DNA of 44,850 nucleotides from Clostridium sp. CAG:433 (GTDB lineage: Bacteria > Bacillota_I > Bacilli_A > RF39 > UBA660), in NCBI GenBank assembly GCA_000433675.1, contig FR893546.1:8518-53367 (forward strand), given 5' to 3'. Made by a program: the position numbers and the translations under genes. Below are positions 26,025 through 33,283 of the stretch, in pieces. Below the pieces are notes generated by a model. That model was not told where the DNA came from. It saw only the letters and a program-made list of their open reading frames with translations, and searched no databases. The stretch's first letter is position 1; each line of letters opens with the position of its first letter.

Positions 26025-26840
26025 ATGAAAGATTTAATAGAAAAATATAATTTTAATTTTAAGAAAAAATTTGGACAAAACTTTTTAAAAGATAAAAATA
26101 TTTTAGAAAATATTGCGTTAAAAAGTAATATAGATAAAGATACATTAGTTATTGAGATTGGAGTAGGAGCAGCTGCACTTACAAATGTAACTAGTAATTA
26201 TGCTAAAAATGTAATTGGTTACGAAATAGATGAAACATTAAAACCAATTATAAATGAAGTACTAGGAGATAAAGATAATGTAGAAATAATATTTACTGAT
26301 TTTTTAAAAAGAAATGTAAAAGAAGATATAAAAAAATATGAATATAAAAAATTATATGTAGTTGCGAATTTACCATATTATATAACAACTCCTATAATTG
26401 AAAAGATAATAGAAGATGATTTAGGCGTTGATAAAATAGTTATTATGGTTCAAAAAGAAGTTGGAGATAGATTTAATGCAAAAGTTGGAACAAAAGACTA
26501 TAATTCATTAACTGTATTTTTAAATTATTATTTTGATATAAAAAAATTAATGAATGTATCTAGAAATTCATTTGTACCCGCACCTAATGTTGATAGCGTT
26601 ATTATAGAAATGGATAAAAAGAAAAATAATTATACTGTGGAAAATGAAAAATTATTCTTTAACATTATAAGGGACTCATTTAAATTTAAAAGAAAGAACT
26701 TAAGAAATAATTTAAAGGGTTATAATTTAGATAAAATATTAGAAGTATTAAAAGAATATGATTTAGATTTAACAGTGCGTGCTGAAAATTTAACAATTGA
26801 ACAATTTATAGAAATATCAAATAAATTAAATGAAGAATAA
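26025..26840 (+). CDS. rsmA: RsmA (KsgA), 16S rRNA dimethyladenosine transferase
   Basis: Dimethylates A1518 and A1519 of 16S rRNA during 30S assembly. 271 aa. KKFGQNFLKDKNI (14-26), SAM motif VIEIGVGAAALT (42-53) and catalytic NLPYYITTP (115-123) are all present. Typical KsgA has GxGxGxLT; here the loop is GVGAAALT, a mild variation. TAGGAG precedes the ATG. The terminator at 26830 overlaps its stop. Confidence 0.97.
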   Translation: MKDLIEKYNFNFKKKFGQNFLKDKNILENIALKSNIDKDTLVIEIGVGAAALTNVTSNYAKNVIGYEIDETLKPIINEVLGDKDNVEIIFTDFLKRNVKEDIKKYEYKKLYVVANLPYYITTPIIEKIIEDDLGVDKIVIMVQKEVGDRFNAKVGTKDYNSLTVFLNYYFDIKKLMNVSRNSFVPAPNVDSVIIEMDKKKNNYTVENEKLFFNIIRDSFKFKRKNLRNNLKGYNLDKILEVLKEYDLDLTVRAENLTIEQFIEISNKLNEE

Positions 26841-26858
26841 GTAACTTCATTTTTTTTA
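26830..26858 (+). terminator. rsmA terminator
   Basis: ATGAAG (26830-26835) pairs with CTTCAT (26845-26850), followed by eight T. CTTCAT could alternatively pair with ATGAAG at 26882, which overlaps the yabG ribosome-binding site. Confidence 0.7.
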
Positions 26859-26896
26859 ATGCATAAAATATAGTGATGTAAATGAAGGTGAACATA

Positions 26897-27682
26897 ATGA
26901 ATGATATTATAAAGGTTGGAGATATTGTATCTAGAAATAAATACAATAATGATATGTATTTTAAAGTAGATAAAATAGAAAATGAAGTATATTATTTAGT
27001 TGGTATAGATATTAGGTTATGTGCAGATAGTGAATTATCTGATTTAAAAAAAGAAGATATTGTTTTAGATGAAAAGGATGCAGAGGATGAAAGATTTTTA
27101 GAAACAATAGATTTTATGCCAGAAGATAGAGATGATTTTTTTTATATACCGGGGAGGATACTTCATATTGATGGTGATAATGAGTACCTTAAAAGATGTT
27201 TAAAATTTTATAAAAATGCTGGACTTACTGCTTTTGGAGTTTATGAAAAGGAAGAGAATCTATATAAAAATATAAGAAAATATTTAGAGGATATAAGACC
27301 AGATATTGTAATAATTACAGGACATGATGCATATAATTCAAAGAAAGGTGAGGATCACACATACAAAAATAGTGATAATTTTGCAAAAGCAATTAGAGTT
27401 GCTAGAAATTATGAAAAATCATATGATAAATTAAAAATAATTGCTGGTGCTTGTCAATCTAATTATGAAGAATTAATAAGAGCGGGTGCAAATTTTGCAT
27501 CAAGTCCCAAAAGAATTAATATTCATGCATTAGATCCTGCCATTATCGCTATATCGATATCAAAAACAGAAAATACTAAAGAATTAAATGTAATAGAGTT
27601 ATTAAATAAAACAAAATGCGGTAAAGATGGAATAGGTGGAATAAAATCATATGGAAGTATGTATGTAGGTTATCCAAGATAA
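26897..27682 (+). CDS. yabG: YabG, sporulation-specific coat-processing protease
   Basis: Cysteine protease of the YabG family that trims spore-coat proteins. 261 aa from the ATG at 26897, which follows AAGGTGA (26885-26891); an ATG at 26882 overlaps that site. The N-terminal domain begins IIKVGDIVSRNKYNND, and the protease core contains VIITGHDAYNSK with H143 and IIAGACQSNYEELI with C186. These correspond to the His and Cys reported essential in B. subtilis YabG, with similar spacing. It lies between rsmA and veg as in Bacillus. Regulation by SigK would be expected, but no promoter is clear. Confidence 0.95.
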   Translation: MNDIIKVGDIVSRNKYNNDMYFKVDKIENEVYYLVGIDIRLCADSELSDLKKEDIVLDEKDAEDERFLETIDFMPEDRDDFFYIPGRILHIDGDNEYLKRCLKFYKNAGLTAFGVYEKEENLYKNIRKYLEDIRPDIVIITGHDAYNSKKGEDHTYKNSDNFAKAIRVARNYEKSYDKLKIIAGACQSNYEELIRAGANFASSPKRINIHALDPAIIAISISKTENTKELNVIELLNKTKCGKDGIGGIKSYGSMYVGYPR

Positions 27683-27687
27683 TTTTA

Positions 27688-27900
27688 ATGAATAAAGAAC
27701 AAATAATTAATGAATTATTAAAACTAAAGGATAAGGAAGTAATAGCTATTATTGATGAAGGTAGAGCAAGAAAAAGAGAAGAAAGAGGAATTATAAGAGG
27801 AATATATGATAGAGTATTTACTATAGAAATAAATAATGTTTTAACATCTTTTAGTTATTCTGATTTAATTTGTAAAACAATTATATTAAAAACGGTATAA
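27688..27900 (+). CDS. veg: Veg family protein
   Basis: 70 aa. The Veg core is recognisable: KKEVIAI-like strand, GRARKREERGIIRGIYDRVF, then SFSYSDLICKTIIL, matching the family pattern GRRK-ER-G-YPSVF and SYSYADVLTETV. Veg is a small, abundant protein that stimulates biofilm genes in B. subtilis, and its biochemical role is unknown. The start is five bases after yabG with little ribosome-binding sequence, so coupling is likely. The terminator overlaps its last codons. Confidence 0.88.
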   Translation: MNKEQIINELLKLKDKEVIAIIDEGRARKREERGIIRGIYDRVFTIEINNVLTSFSYSDLICKTIILKTV

Positions 27901-27913
27901 TTGTTTTCTTTTT
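27874..27913 (+). terminator. veg terminator
   Basis: A perfect 12-bp A/T-rich stem (27874-27885 with 27896-27907) followed by CTTTTT. It overlaps the veg stop. Confidence 0.75.
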
Positions 27914-27914
27914 A

Positions 27915-27923
27915 TGTTATAAT
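27915..27923 (+). promoter_or_regulatory. Promoter of the pilin-like gene, extended -10
   Basis: TGTTATAAT, ending 20 bp before the ATG at 27944, directly after the veg terminator. Confidence 0.6.
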
Positions 27924-27943
27924 TCTTATAGTAGGTGAAACAA

Positions 27944-28336
27944 ATGAAAAATAAAGCATTTACATTAGTAGAATTACTTGCTGTAATAGCAATTATAGGA
28001 ATAACTTCTACTTTTGTACTAATAAATACTAATAAGAAAAAAGAGGAATATTCAAAAATATCTAATGATGAAATAAAAGAAATAATTAGAGTAAGTACCC
28101 ATTCTTATATTGTATCTAGTGAAGAAATAAGTAATAAAGTAAAGTCAAGTACATCAGGTTATGAAATAAAATTAGATGATTTAATAGAAAAAGGCTATAT
28201 TAGTGATGAAAAATTAAAGAATTTTGAAACAAATAAAGATATAAATACAAAAAATGTAACAATTATTGTTACATATGGTCTAAATGATGAAGGTACAGCG
28301 TATGAATATCAGTATCAAATTAATGGAATTAAGTAA
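27944..28336 (+). CDS. Type IV pilin-like protein with prepilin methylation motif
   Basis: 130 aa. The N-terminus MKNKAFTLVELLAVIAIIG is a class III prepilin leader: a short basic segment, the cleavage-site residue A5 (usually Gly), F6 as mature residue 1, Glu at mature position 5, and a hydrophobic helix. The rest is a small hydrophilic domain rich in Lys and Glu with the repeated GY-I pattern EIKLDDLIEKGYISDEKL. That pattern is common in small Gram-positive pseudopilins such as ComGC relatives. The ATG follows GTAGGTGA. It stands alone between veg and spoVG, not in a com operon, so its partner machinery is elsewhere. The role could be DNA uptake or another surface function. Confidence 0.85.
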   Translation: MKNKAFTLVELLAVIAIIGITSTFVLINTNKKKEEYSKISNDEIKEIIRVSTHSYIVSSEEISNKVKSSTSGYEIKLDDLIEKGYISDEKLKNFETNKDINTKNVTIIVTYGLNDEGTAYEYQYQINGIK

Positions 28337-28406
28337 TTTTTTGTTGCTAAATCAAAAATAATAATATATAATTATTATAGAATACATCAGAAGGAGATGA
28401 TATGTG

Positions 28407-28664
28407 ATGAAAGTAACATCAGTAAAGGTTAAAAAAATCGAAAAAGAAAATTCAAGAATGAAAGGAATAGCTGAAATATTATTAGATGACATGATTGCAA
28501 TTCATGATATTAGAATTATTTCAGGAGATAATGGTCTATTTGTAGCAATGCCAAGTAGAAAAACTCCAACAGGTGATTATAGAGATATAGTTCATCCAAT
28601 TTCTCAAGAAGCAAGAGATATAATTGAAAAGGCTATTGTTGAAGAATATAATAAAGCAGAATAA
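28407..28664 (+). CDS. spoVG: SpoVG, RNA-binding regulator
   Basis: 85 aa, a small nucleic-acid-binding regulator conserved across Bacillota. Key segments are VTSVKVKKI, MKGIAEILLDDMIAIHDIRI and GLFVAMPSRKTPTGDYRDIVHPI, nearly identical to the family signature. The ATG at 28407 follows AAGGAGATGA; the preceding GTG is one codon earlier. The pilin-like gene separates it from veg. Its terminator overlaps the stop. Confidence 0.98.
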   Translation: MKVTSVKVKKIEKENSRMKGIAEILLDDMIAIHDIRIISGDNGLFVAMPSRKTPTGDYRDIVHPISQEARDIIEKAIVEEYNKAE

Positions 28665-28686
28665 CTCTTAATAAAAGAGTTTTTTT
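28663..28686 (+). terminator. spoVG terminator
   Basis: AACTCTT (28663-28669) pairs with AAGAGTT (28675-28681), followed by T residues. Confidence 0.85.
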
Positions 28687-28700
28687 GTTCTATAAATGTT

Positions 28701-28734
28701 TTATCCTCATATTATTTAATATAAAGGAGGATAA
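28701..28734 (+). promoter_or_regulatory. Hairpin burying the yabP ribosome-binding site
   Basis: TTATCCTC (28701-28708) pairs perfectly with GAGGATAA (28727-28734), which contains the Shine-Dalgarno of yabP. An inner ATATTA/TAATAT stem (28709-28722) extends it. No T run follows, so it is not a terminator. Confidence 0.6.
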
Positions 28735-28735
28735 T

Positions 28736-29023
28736 ATGGAAATGGTAAAAGATGTAAGTACAAATTTAAGTCATTCTTTTTCAGTATCTGAAAGAAAAAA
28801 TATAATAATATCTGGAGTTGTAAAAATAGATAGTTTTGATAGTGAAGAATTTTTACTTGAGACTGTTCAGGGATATATGAATATTAAGGGCGAAAATTTA
28901 GAAGTAGTTAAACTAGATACATATCAAGGTAATGTAACAATAAAAGGTAGGATAGATGCAATAAGTTATATAGATGAAAATGCAAAAAAGGAATCCTCCG
29001 TTTTTACTAAGTTATTTAAATGA
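28736..29023 (+). CDS. yabP: YabP, sporulation protein
   Basis: 95 aa. Matches the YabP/YqfC family through ERKNIIISGVVKIDSFDSEE, FLLETVQGYMNIKGENLEV and YQGNVTIKGRI, ending VFTKLFK. Members are needed for spore-coat/cortex assembly and are made in the mother cell. The ATG at 28736 follows AAGGAGGA, which is enclosed in a hairpin. It ends in TGA, one of the rare TGA stops here. The stop overlaps the yabQ start (ATGA). Confidence 0.93.
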   Translation: MEMVKDVSTNLSHSFSVSERKNIIISGVVKIDSFDSEEFLLETVQGYMNIKGENLEVVKLDTYQGNVTIKGRIDAISYIDENAKKESSVFTKLFK

Positions 29024-29304
29024 CATTAATTTTGCAGATTAAGTCGTTAGCTTTTTCTTTTTTGTATGGTGTGTTTTTTGCATTTACTTATAAATATAAC
29101 TATAAATTTTTAACAAGTAAGAATTTGATTTTTAAGATTATTATAAGTTTTTTCTTTGTGCTTGATCATATACTTTTGTATTTTGTTTTAATATCCATTA
29201 TAAATAATGGAAGATTACATTTATATTTTTTATTTACATTTATACTTGGAATAGTATTCTTTACATATTTATTTGACAATAAGAAGCTAAATAAAATTGA
29301 CTAA
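29020..29304 (+). CDS. yabQ: YabQ-like sporulation membrane protein
   Basis: 94 aa with about three hydrophobic helices, at about 4-26, 37-60 and 65-86. The family pattern is visible in FSFLYGVFFAF, NNGRLHLYFLFTFILG and the terminal YLF. In B. subtilis YabQ is a membrane protein needed for cortex formation. It starts inside the yabP stop codon (four-base overlap) and precedes divIC, the conserved yabP-yabQ-divIC order. Sequence similarity is moderate and context is strong. Confidence 0.85.
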   Translation: MTLILQIKSLAFSFLYGVFFAFTYKYNYKFLTSKNLIFKIIISFFFVLDHILLYFVLISIINNGRLHLYFLFTFILGIVFFTYLFDNKKLNKID

Positions 29305-29325
29305 CATAAGTGGTAATGATATACT
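29297..29325 (+). promoter_or_regulatory. divIC promoter
   Basis: TTGACT (29297-29302), 17-bp spacer and TATACT with an extended TG (29317-29325). It overlaps the end of yabQ, allowing divIC to be expressed independently of sporulation. Confidence 0.7.
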
Positions 29326-29348
29326 AAAAGTTGTAAGGTGGGGATCTA

Positions 29349-29633
29349 ATGAAACAAAAACAATTGAAAAGAAAAACAATTATAGTTACATTAGTATTTC
29401 TCGCAGTAGGAGGAATACTATTTAAGAGTATATTTACAACTTCTATGCAAATTTATGAAAAGAAAAAAGAAAAAAAAGAGTATACAACTAAATTAGAAAA
29501 ATTAAAAGATAAAGAAGATGAACTTAATAATACAGTAACAAAACTTCAAGACCCTGATTATGTAGCAAGATATGCTAGAGAAAAATATTTATATTCAAAA
29601 GATGGTGAAATAATCATAAGAATACCAGATTAA
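29349..29633 (+). CDS. divIC: DivIC/FtsB-like divisome protein
   Basis: 94-aa bitopic membrane protein of the DivIB-FtsL-DivIC complex that activates septal peptidoglycan synthesis. One transmembrane helix (about 10-28) is followed by a coiled coil (about 33-65) and the conserved PDYVARYAREKYLYSKDGE motif (about 69-87). AAGGTGGGG precedes the ATG. It follows yabQ as in Bacillus but has its own promoter and terminator. Confidence 0.95.
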   Translation: MKQKQLKRKTIIVTLVFLAVGGILFKSIFTTSMQIYEKKKEKKEYTTKLEKLKDKEDELNNTVTKLQDPDYVARYAREKYLYSKDGEIIIRIPD

Positions 29634-29650
29634 TGGTATTTTTATTTTTT
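29621..29650 (+). terminator. divIC terminator
   Basis: AATACCA (29621-29627) pairs with TGGTATT (29634-29640), followed by a T-rich tract. It overlaps the divIC stop. Confidence 0.85.
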
Positions 29651-29652
29651 TC

Positions 29653-29681
29653 TTGTAAAAAAAGTTACAATATTATATAAT
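29653..29681 (+). promoter_or_regulatory. Promoter of the four-gene envelope cassette
   Basis: TTGTAA (29653-29658), 17-bp spacer and TATAAT (29676-29681), 23 bp before the ATG at 29705. Confidence 0.65.
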
Positions 29682-29704
29682 TGTCTTAGATAAGGATGGT
29701 ACCA

Positions 29705-30871
29705 ATGAATAAAAGAATTTTTAAGTATACTTTAGTTATAATTTGTTTATTTTTTATTGGAATTATTCCAGTAAGTGCTAAGGAAAATTGTATATCCGTC
29801 AAAGAGGAATTAGAAAAATATGATTCTTATACAAATATACTTAATTCTATAGATTGTTCTGATAATAGTAATGAAACTAATGTTGCAACTTGTAATGAAT
29901 TTAATGTTAGGAAAAATATTATTGTAACTAAATTAATGAAAAAGAATGATGAAAAATCAATATGTTCAAGTGAGAAAAAACAAGTAAATAAAATTATAAA
30001 GGAAAATAAAGATAAATGTGGTCAAATATTTAGTGAAGACTTTAATAAATTTGTTAAAAATATAATGATAATGTTTTATATTATAGGTCCAATCTTATTA
30101 ATATTATTTGGATCATTAGATTTTGCAAAAGCAACTGCATCATCAGAAAAAGATGCTATGAAAAAAGCAAGCGTTAATTTTGCAAAAAGAGTAGCGGCAA
30201 CATTACTATTATTTCTTACACCAACAATAATAGACCTAATATTAAGTTTAAATGTGTCAGATAAATATCTATCTGGAAATGCTTATACATGTAATTATAC
30301 ATATGCTGTATTTAATAAAAAATATAATATAACTTACGTTCCAAAAACGAATTCTAATAGAAAAAGCAACAGTTCATATAATGTAAATGGTGGTACTATT
30401 ATAGAAGTTGCAGAACAAGTTTATAATAAATATAGGGCTGAAGGTTGGTATTATTATGATGCAACGCCATATCTACCTACTTCTTATGATATTGAATCAC
30501 AGCTTCACAATTCTAATAAAGTTACATGTTGTGCAACTTATGTTGCAGAAGTGTTATATTCTGCTGGAATAATTGGTAAAGATGTAATGAACAACTATAA
30601 TTATAATTTAGCAAATTCAGGTATAAGTCAGATGTTAGGTGACCAAGGCTGGATTAAAATAACTGATTATAATTCACTTCAACCTGGAGATATAGTTTTC
30701 AATAGTGAACATGTTCAAATTTTTGTTGGTAATGATTCTAATGGTAATAAATTGTATTATAGCATGGGAAGTAATTCAGCTGTTCGTGAAACAGAACAAC
30801 CATATGGAGGTTATATGTCTCCCCCAGGAAATTGTAGCAGTTGCTTTACTCATGCATATAGACAACCATAA
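29705..30871 (+). CDS. Secreted VirB2-like membrane segment fused to an NlpC/P60- or CHAP-type domain
   Basis: 388 aa. A signal peptide (1-25, cleavage after VSA) is followed by a cysteine-containing region (about 29-110; C29, C51, C63, C87, C105). Two transmembrane helices at about 118-138 and 163-182 enclose GSLDFAKATASSEKDAMKKA. This hairpin is laid out like VirB2/TrbC pilin proteins of type IV secretion systems. A Ser/Asn linker leads to a C-terminal papain-fold domain: TCCATYVAEVLYSAGI with C275/C276, LQPGDIVFNSEHVQIFVG with H336, and SMGSNSAVRETEQPYGG. These are hallmarks of NlpC/P60 or CHAP amidases. The ATG follows AAGGATGG. It heads a run of four envelope genes with short gaps. The domain calls are by motif; the purpose of the fusion is unknown. 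Confidence 0.75.
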   Translation: MNKRIFKYTLVIICLFFIGIIPVSAKENCISVKEELEKYDSYTNILNSIDCSDNSNETNVATCNEFNVRKNIIVTKLMKKNDEKSICSSEKKQVNKIIKENKDKCGQIFSEDFNKFVKNIMIMFYIIGPILLILFGSLDFAKATASSEKDAMKKASVNFAKRVAATLLLFLTPTIIDLILSLNVSDKYLSGNAYTCNYTYAVFNKKYNITYVPKTNSNRKSNSSYNVNGGTIIEVAEQVYNKYRAEGWYYYDATPYLPTSYDIESQLHNSNKVTCCATYVAEVLYSAGIIGKDVMNNYNYNLANSGISQMLGDQGWIKITDYNSLQPGDIVFNSEHVQIFVGNDSNGNKLYYSMGSNSAVRETEQPYGGYMSPPGNCSSCFTHAYRQP

Positions 30872-30887
30872 AAAGGAAGGGGTTCAA

Positions 30888-31649
30888 ATGAAAAAAAGAA
30901 TTTTAATTTCTATAATTTTTGTACTTATTATTTCTTATGTTTTAATATTTTTAGTTGATTTATCTCATAAAAAATATGTTATTATTGGAACGAATAATAG
31001 TACTATAGTTTATTACAATGACAAAAATGAAATTAATCGTATTGTAACAAAGGAAAAATTAAATCAAAAATATTCTTTTGAAAATTACGAGTTTTATCAA
31101 AATAGCACGTTTATTAATGGATATATATCATTTGAATTAATGGACGGTAGAACCATACCTTTAATTTATAGCGAAAATTATGAAAAATTATATTCTGATT
31201 TGCTAATTGCAAAAAAAGGAAATTTTGACTTAAAGATAAAAGACGTACAGGTTTATAATGAAGCAAGTTTAGAAGATGAAAATATAATAAAAAAAGCATT
31301 GTTAGAAAATTCTTTAGATTTAGATTATTCTGATTTTAAAAAATCAAAAATTCAAATAGATAATGATTTGCTAACTTTATATATTATAAATAATTATGGT
31401 AAAAAACATGATGTCTATTATTGTTTTGCTTTTATTATTAATTCTAATAATCAGGTATCGATAGTTGAATTGAGTAAGTCAAATGAACCAATAAATGCAG
31501 AAAGAATTATTTTTCAAAATTTGATTGATATTGATTTGGATGATCAGTATGAGCTTCTTCTTGAAACAAATAATGGAGATAATACATCTTCTTATTATAG
31601 ATTTTATAAATATAATTCAGCATCGAATGAAATAAATGAATTGAAGTAA
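30888..31649 (+). CDS. Membrane-anchored extracytoplasmic protein, unknown function
   Basis: 253 aa from the ATG at 30888 after AAGGAAGGGG; the frame reads upstream into the preceding gene but only as overlap. One N-terminal transmembrane helix (about 4-24) precedes an extracytoplasmic domain with IIGTNNSTIVYYNDKNEINR, a central acidic region and a C-terminal LIDIDLDDQYELLLETNNGDN. The last segment, Asp-rich with an LLLET strand, resembles FG-GAP/VCBS-like beta repeats but is too short for a firm call. It is sandwiched between the fusion protein and the C39-like protein. Confidence 0.7.
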   Translation: MKKRILISIIFVLIISYVLIFLVDLSHKKYVIIGTNNSTIVYYNDKNEINRIVTKEKLNQKYSFENYEFYQNSTFINGYISFELMDGRTIPLIYSENYEKLYSDLLIAKKGNFDLKIKDVQVYNEASLEDENIIKKALLENSLDLDYSDFKKSKIQIDNDLLTLYIINNYGKKHDVYYCFAFIINSNNQVSIVELSKSNEPINAERIIFQNLIDIDLDDQYELLLETNNGDNTSSYYRFYKYNSASNEINELK

Positions 31650-31661
31650 GGAGGAATAATT

Positions 31662-32549
31662 ATGTGTAATAATATTATAGTATTATGGTTATTTATTATA
31701 TTAAAAATAATTGCATTAATCATTCTTCCAATAATCATAATAATTAAAAGAAAGAAAAATTATGTTTTATATATAATATCTGCAGATATTGTTTTGTTAC
31801 TATTTTTTATGATATGCAATATTTTTACAATAAATAGTTGTGTTTATAATTCAAATATAGATGGATTTAAAAGGGTTAAAAAGTATAATGAGATAACATT
31901 GTATAATGAGATACATCCTAATACAGATTATGGAAATAATTCTGATGGGATAGAACCAGAAAAAAAATATATAACATCTACAGGTAAAAATTTATATTAT
32001 TTTAATCAAAATAAAGCATATATGAAAACAGCATATTATACTTGTAATAATCAAAAAATATACATGAATTCATTTGGAAGTAGTATTACAGCAATATCTA
32101 CAACAATTTCAACTTTATATGATAATAATATAAATCCTGTTCAAGTATTCAATTTGTATAAAAATGATAATCTAGATTTATGCAATACGAAGTTTGATAT
32201 TGGAAGTGTGTTTTCATCAGTTATGAAAAGATATGGAGCATTATCATTAACTAATATTGATAGTTCCAAAATAAAGGATGAGCTTAAAAATGGAGGAATA
32301 GTAATTGCAGAAGTATCTGCAAATGAAAATTCTAAATTAACTTGTGATCATGATTACATTATTGTTTATAATTCTACTAATGATGGAAAAGTCATGATTG
32401 TAAGTCCTTCAAGTTTGGACAATCCTTATGTTTGTTCATACTCTTCAAGAGCTTATGGAAATACTATAGATTATTCAAAAAACTCTACTATATCTCTTGA
32501 TGACTTAAATAAAGAAGCAGTAAATTATTACTTGATAAAGAAGGTGTAA
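31662..32549 (+). CDS. Membrane-anchored C39-peptidase-like protein lacking the catalytic cysteine
   Basis: 295 aa. Two N-terminal transmembrane helices (about 6-28 and 36-57) lead to an outside domain with the C39_2 cysteine-peptidase layout. The layout comprises NSFGSSITAISTTISTL (136-152), NPVQVFNLYK, FSSVMKRYG (about 184-192), IKDELKNGGIVIAEVS (about 204-219), CDHDYIIVYNS (228-238) and GKVMIVSPSSLDN. In active members the first motif reads GCGPTS; here a serine occupies the cysteine position. The DP after the last strand is SPS. Only H230 remains, so this looks like an inactive member used for binding. AAGGAGGA precedes the ATG. The fold call is by pattern only. Confidence 0.65.
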   Translation: MCNNIIVLWLFIILKIIALIILPIIIIIKRKKNYVLYIISADIVLLLFFMICNIFTINSCVYNSNIDGFKRVKKYNEITLYNEIHPNTDYGNNSDGIEPEKKYITSTGKNLYYFNQNKAYMKTAYYTCNNQKIYMNSFGSSITAISTTISTLYDNNINPVQVFNLYKNDNLDLCNTKFDIGSVFSSVMKRYGALSLTNIDSSKIKDELKNGGIVIAEVSANENSKLTCDHDYIIVYNSTNDGKVMIVSPSSLDNPYVCSYSSRAYGNTIDYSKNSTISLDDLNKEAVNYYLIKKV

Positions 32550-32552
32550 TTA

Positions 32553-33215
32553 ATGAATAAAAAGTTAAAAATATTTATAATTGGTATTCTATTAATTTTA
32601 GTAACTGGTTGTTCAGGTAATTATAATTTAAAAATAAACGATGATATGTCAATAAATGAAGAACTTTATTTAACAATAGATAATAGTAATAATGCGTATA
32701 CAAAAACATTAAAAATATTTAAAGAAAATAATATTCCAGAAGACGATTATGAGGTGGTTTTAAGTGATAATAATGTAAGAATTACATATAATAAAAAGTA
32801 TGATTCAATAGAGGAATATTTACTTAATAGTAAAGTCTATCATGAACTTATTGATGAAATACAATTTAATAAATCAAATAATTATATTGATTTGTATGTA
32901 AATCAAAAGCTAAAAGTCTCAAATGATAATGGAATTAAGATGAATGGAACAAATTTAGTAGATTTAGATGTTTTGCAAATTAATATAGAAAATCCGTTTG
33001 ATGTTAATTTTTCAAATGCAGAAATAGTTAATGATAATGTTTATACTTGGACAATAAAAAAAGGTGATACAGAGAAGAAAATTCAAATGCAGTTTAAGCC
33101 TTCATTAAATATTTTTCCATATAAGCAAGTAGCGGTATTATCTACAGTAATTGTATGTATTTTAATTATTATATTTACTATCTACGGAAGATATAAGAAA
33201 AGACAAAAAATTTAG
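32553..33215 (+). CDS. Lipoprotein with C-terminal transmembrane helix, unknown function
   Basis: 220 aa. The lipobox LVTGC with Cys20 and signal peptide (1-19) indicate lipid attachment. A beta-rich outer domain (about 24-190) and a second anchor, a C-terminal helix (about 192-212) with a KKRQK tail, follow. This double anchoring and the phrase LKINDDMSINEELYLTID resemble LppM-type domains, but I would not assign it firmly. It starts three bases after the C39-like gene with AAGGTG upstream and closes the four-gene run at a terminator. Confidence 0.75.
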   Translation: MNKKLKIFIIGILLILVTGCSGNYNLKINDDMSINEELYLTIDNSNNAYTKTLKIFKENNIPEDDYEVVLSDNNVRITYNKKYDSIEEYLLNSKVYHELIDEIQFNKSNNYIDLYVNQKLKVSNDNGIKMNGTNLVDLDVLQINIENPFDVNFSNAEIVNDNVYTWTIKKGDTEKKIQMQFKPSLNIFPYKQVAVLSTVIVCILIIIFTIYGRYKKRQKI

Positions 33216-33235
33216 CACTATTATTAGTGCTTTTA
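33214..33235 (+). terminator. Terminator of the envelope cassette
   Basis: AGCACTA (33214-33220) pairs with TAGTGCT (33225-33231) across a TTAT loop, followed by T residues. It overlaps the stop codon. Confidence 0.85.
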
Positions 33236-33255
33236 TTGTGAAATAATATAATTTT

Positions 33256-33264
33256 TGTTATAAT
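33256..33264 (+). promoter_or_regulatory. secA promoter, extended -10
   Basis: TGTTATAAT, ending 19 bp before the secA ATG; the leader is essentially the AAAGGAGATG ribosome-binding site. Confidence 0.65.
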
Positions 33265-33283
33265 TATTAAAGGAGATGATTAA

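Noticed and set aside
30705..30887. N-terminal extension of the 253-aa membrane protein into the preceding gene
   Set aside because: It overlaps the end of the NlpC/P60-like domain; the ATG at 30888 has a strong ribosome-binding site and is followed directly by a transmembrane helix.
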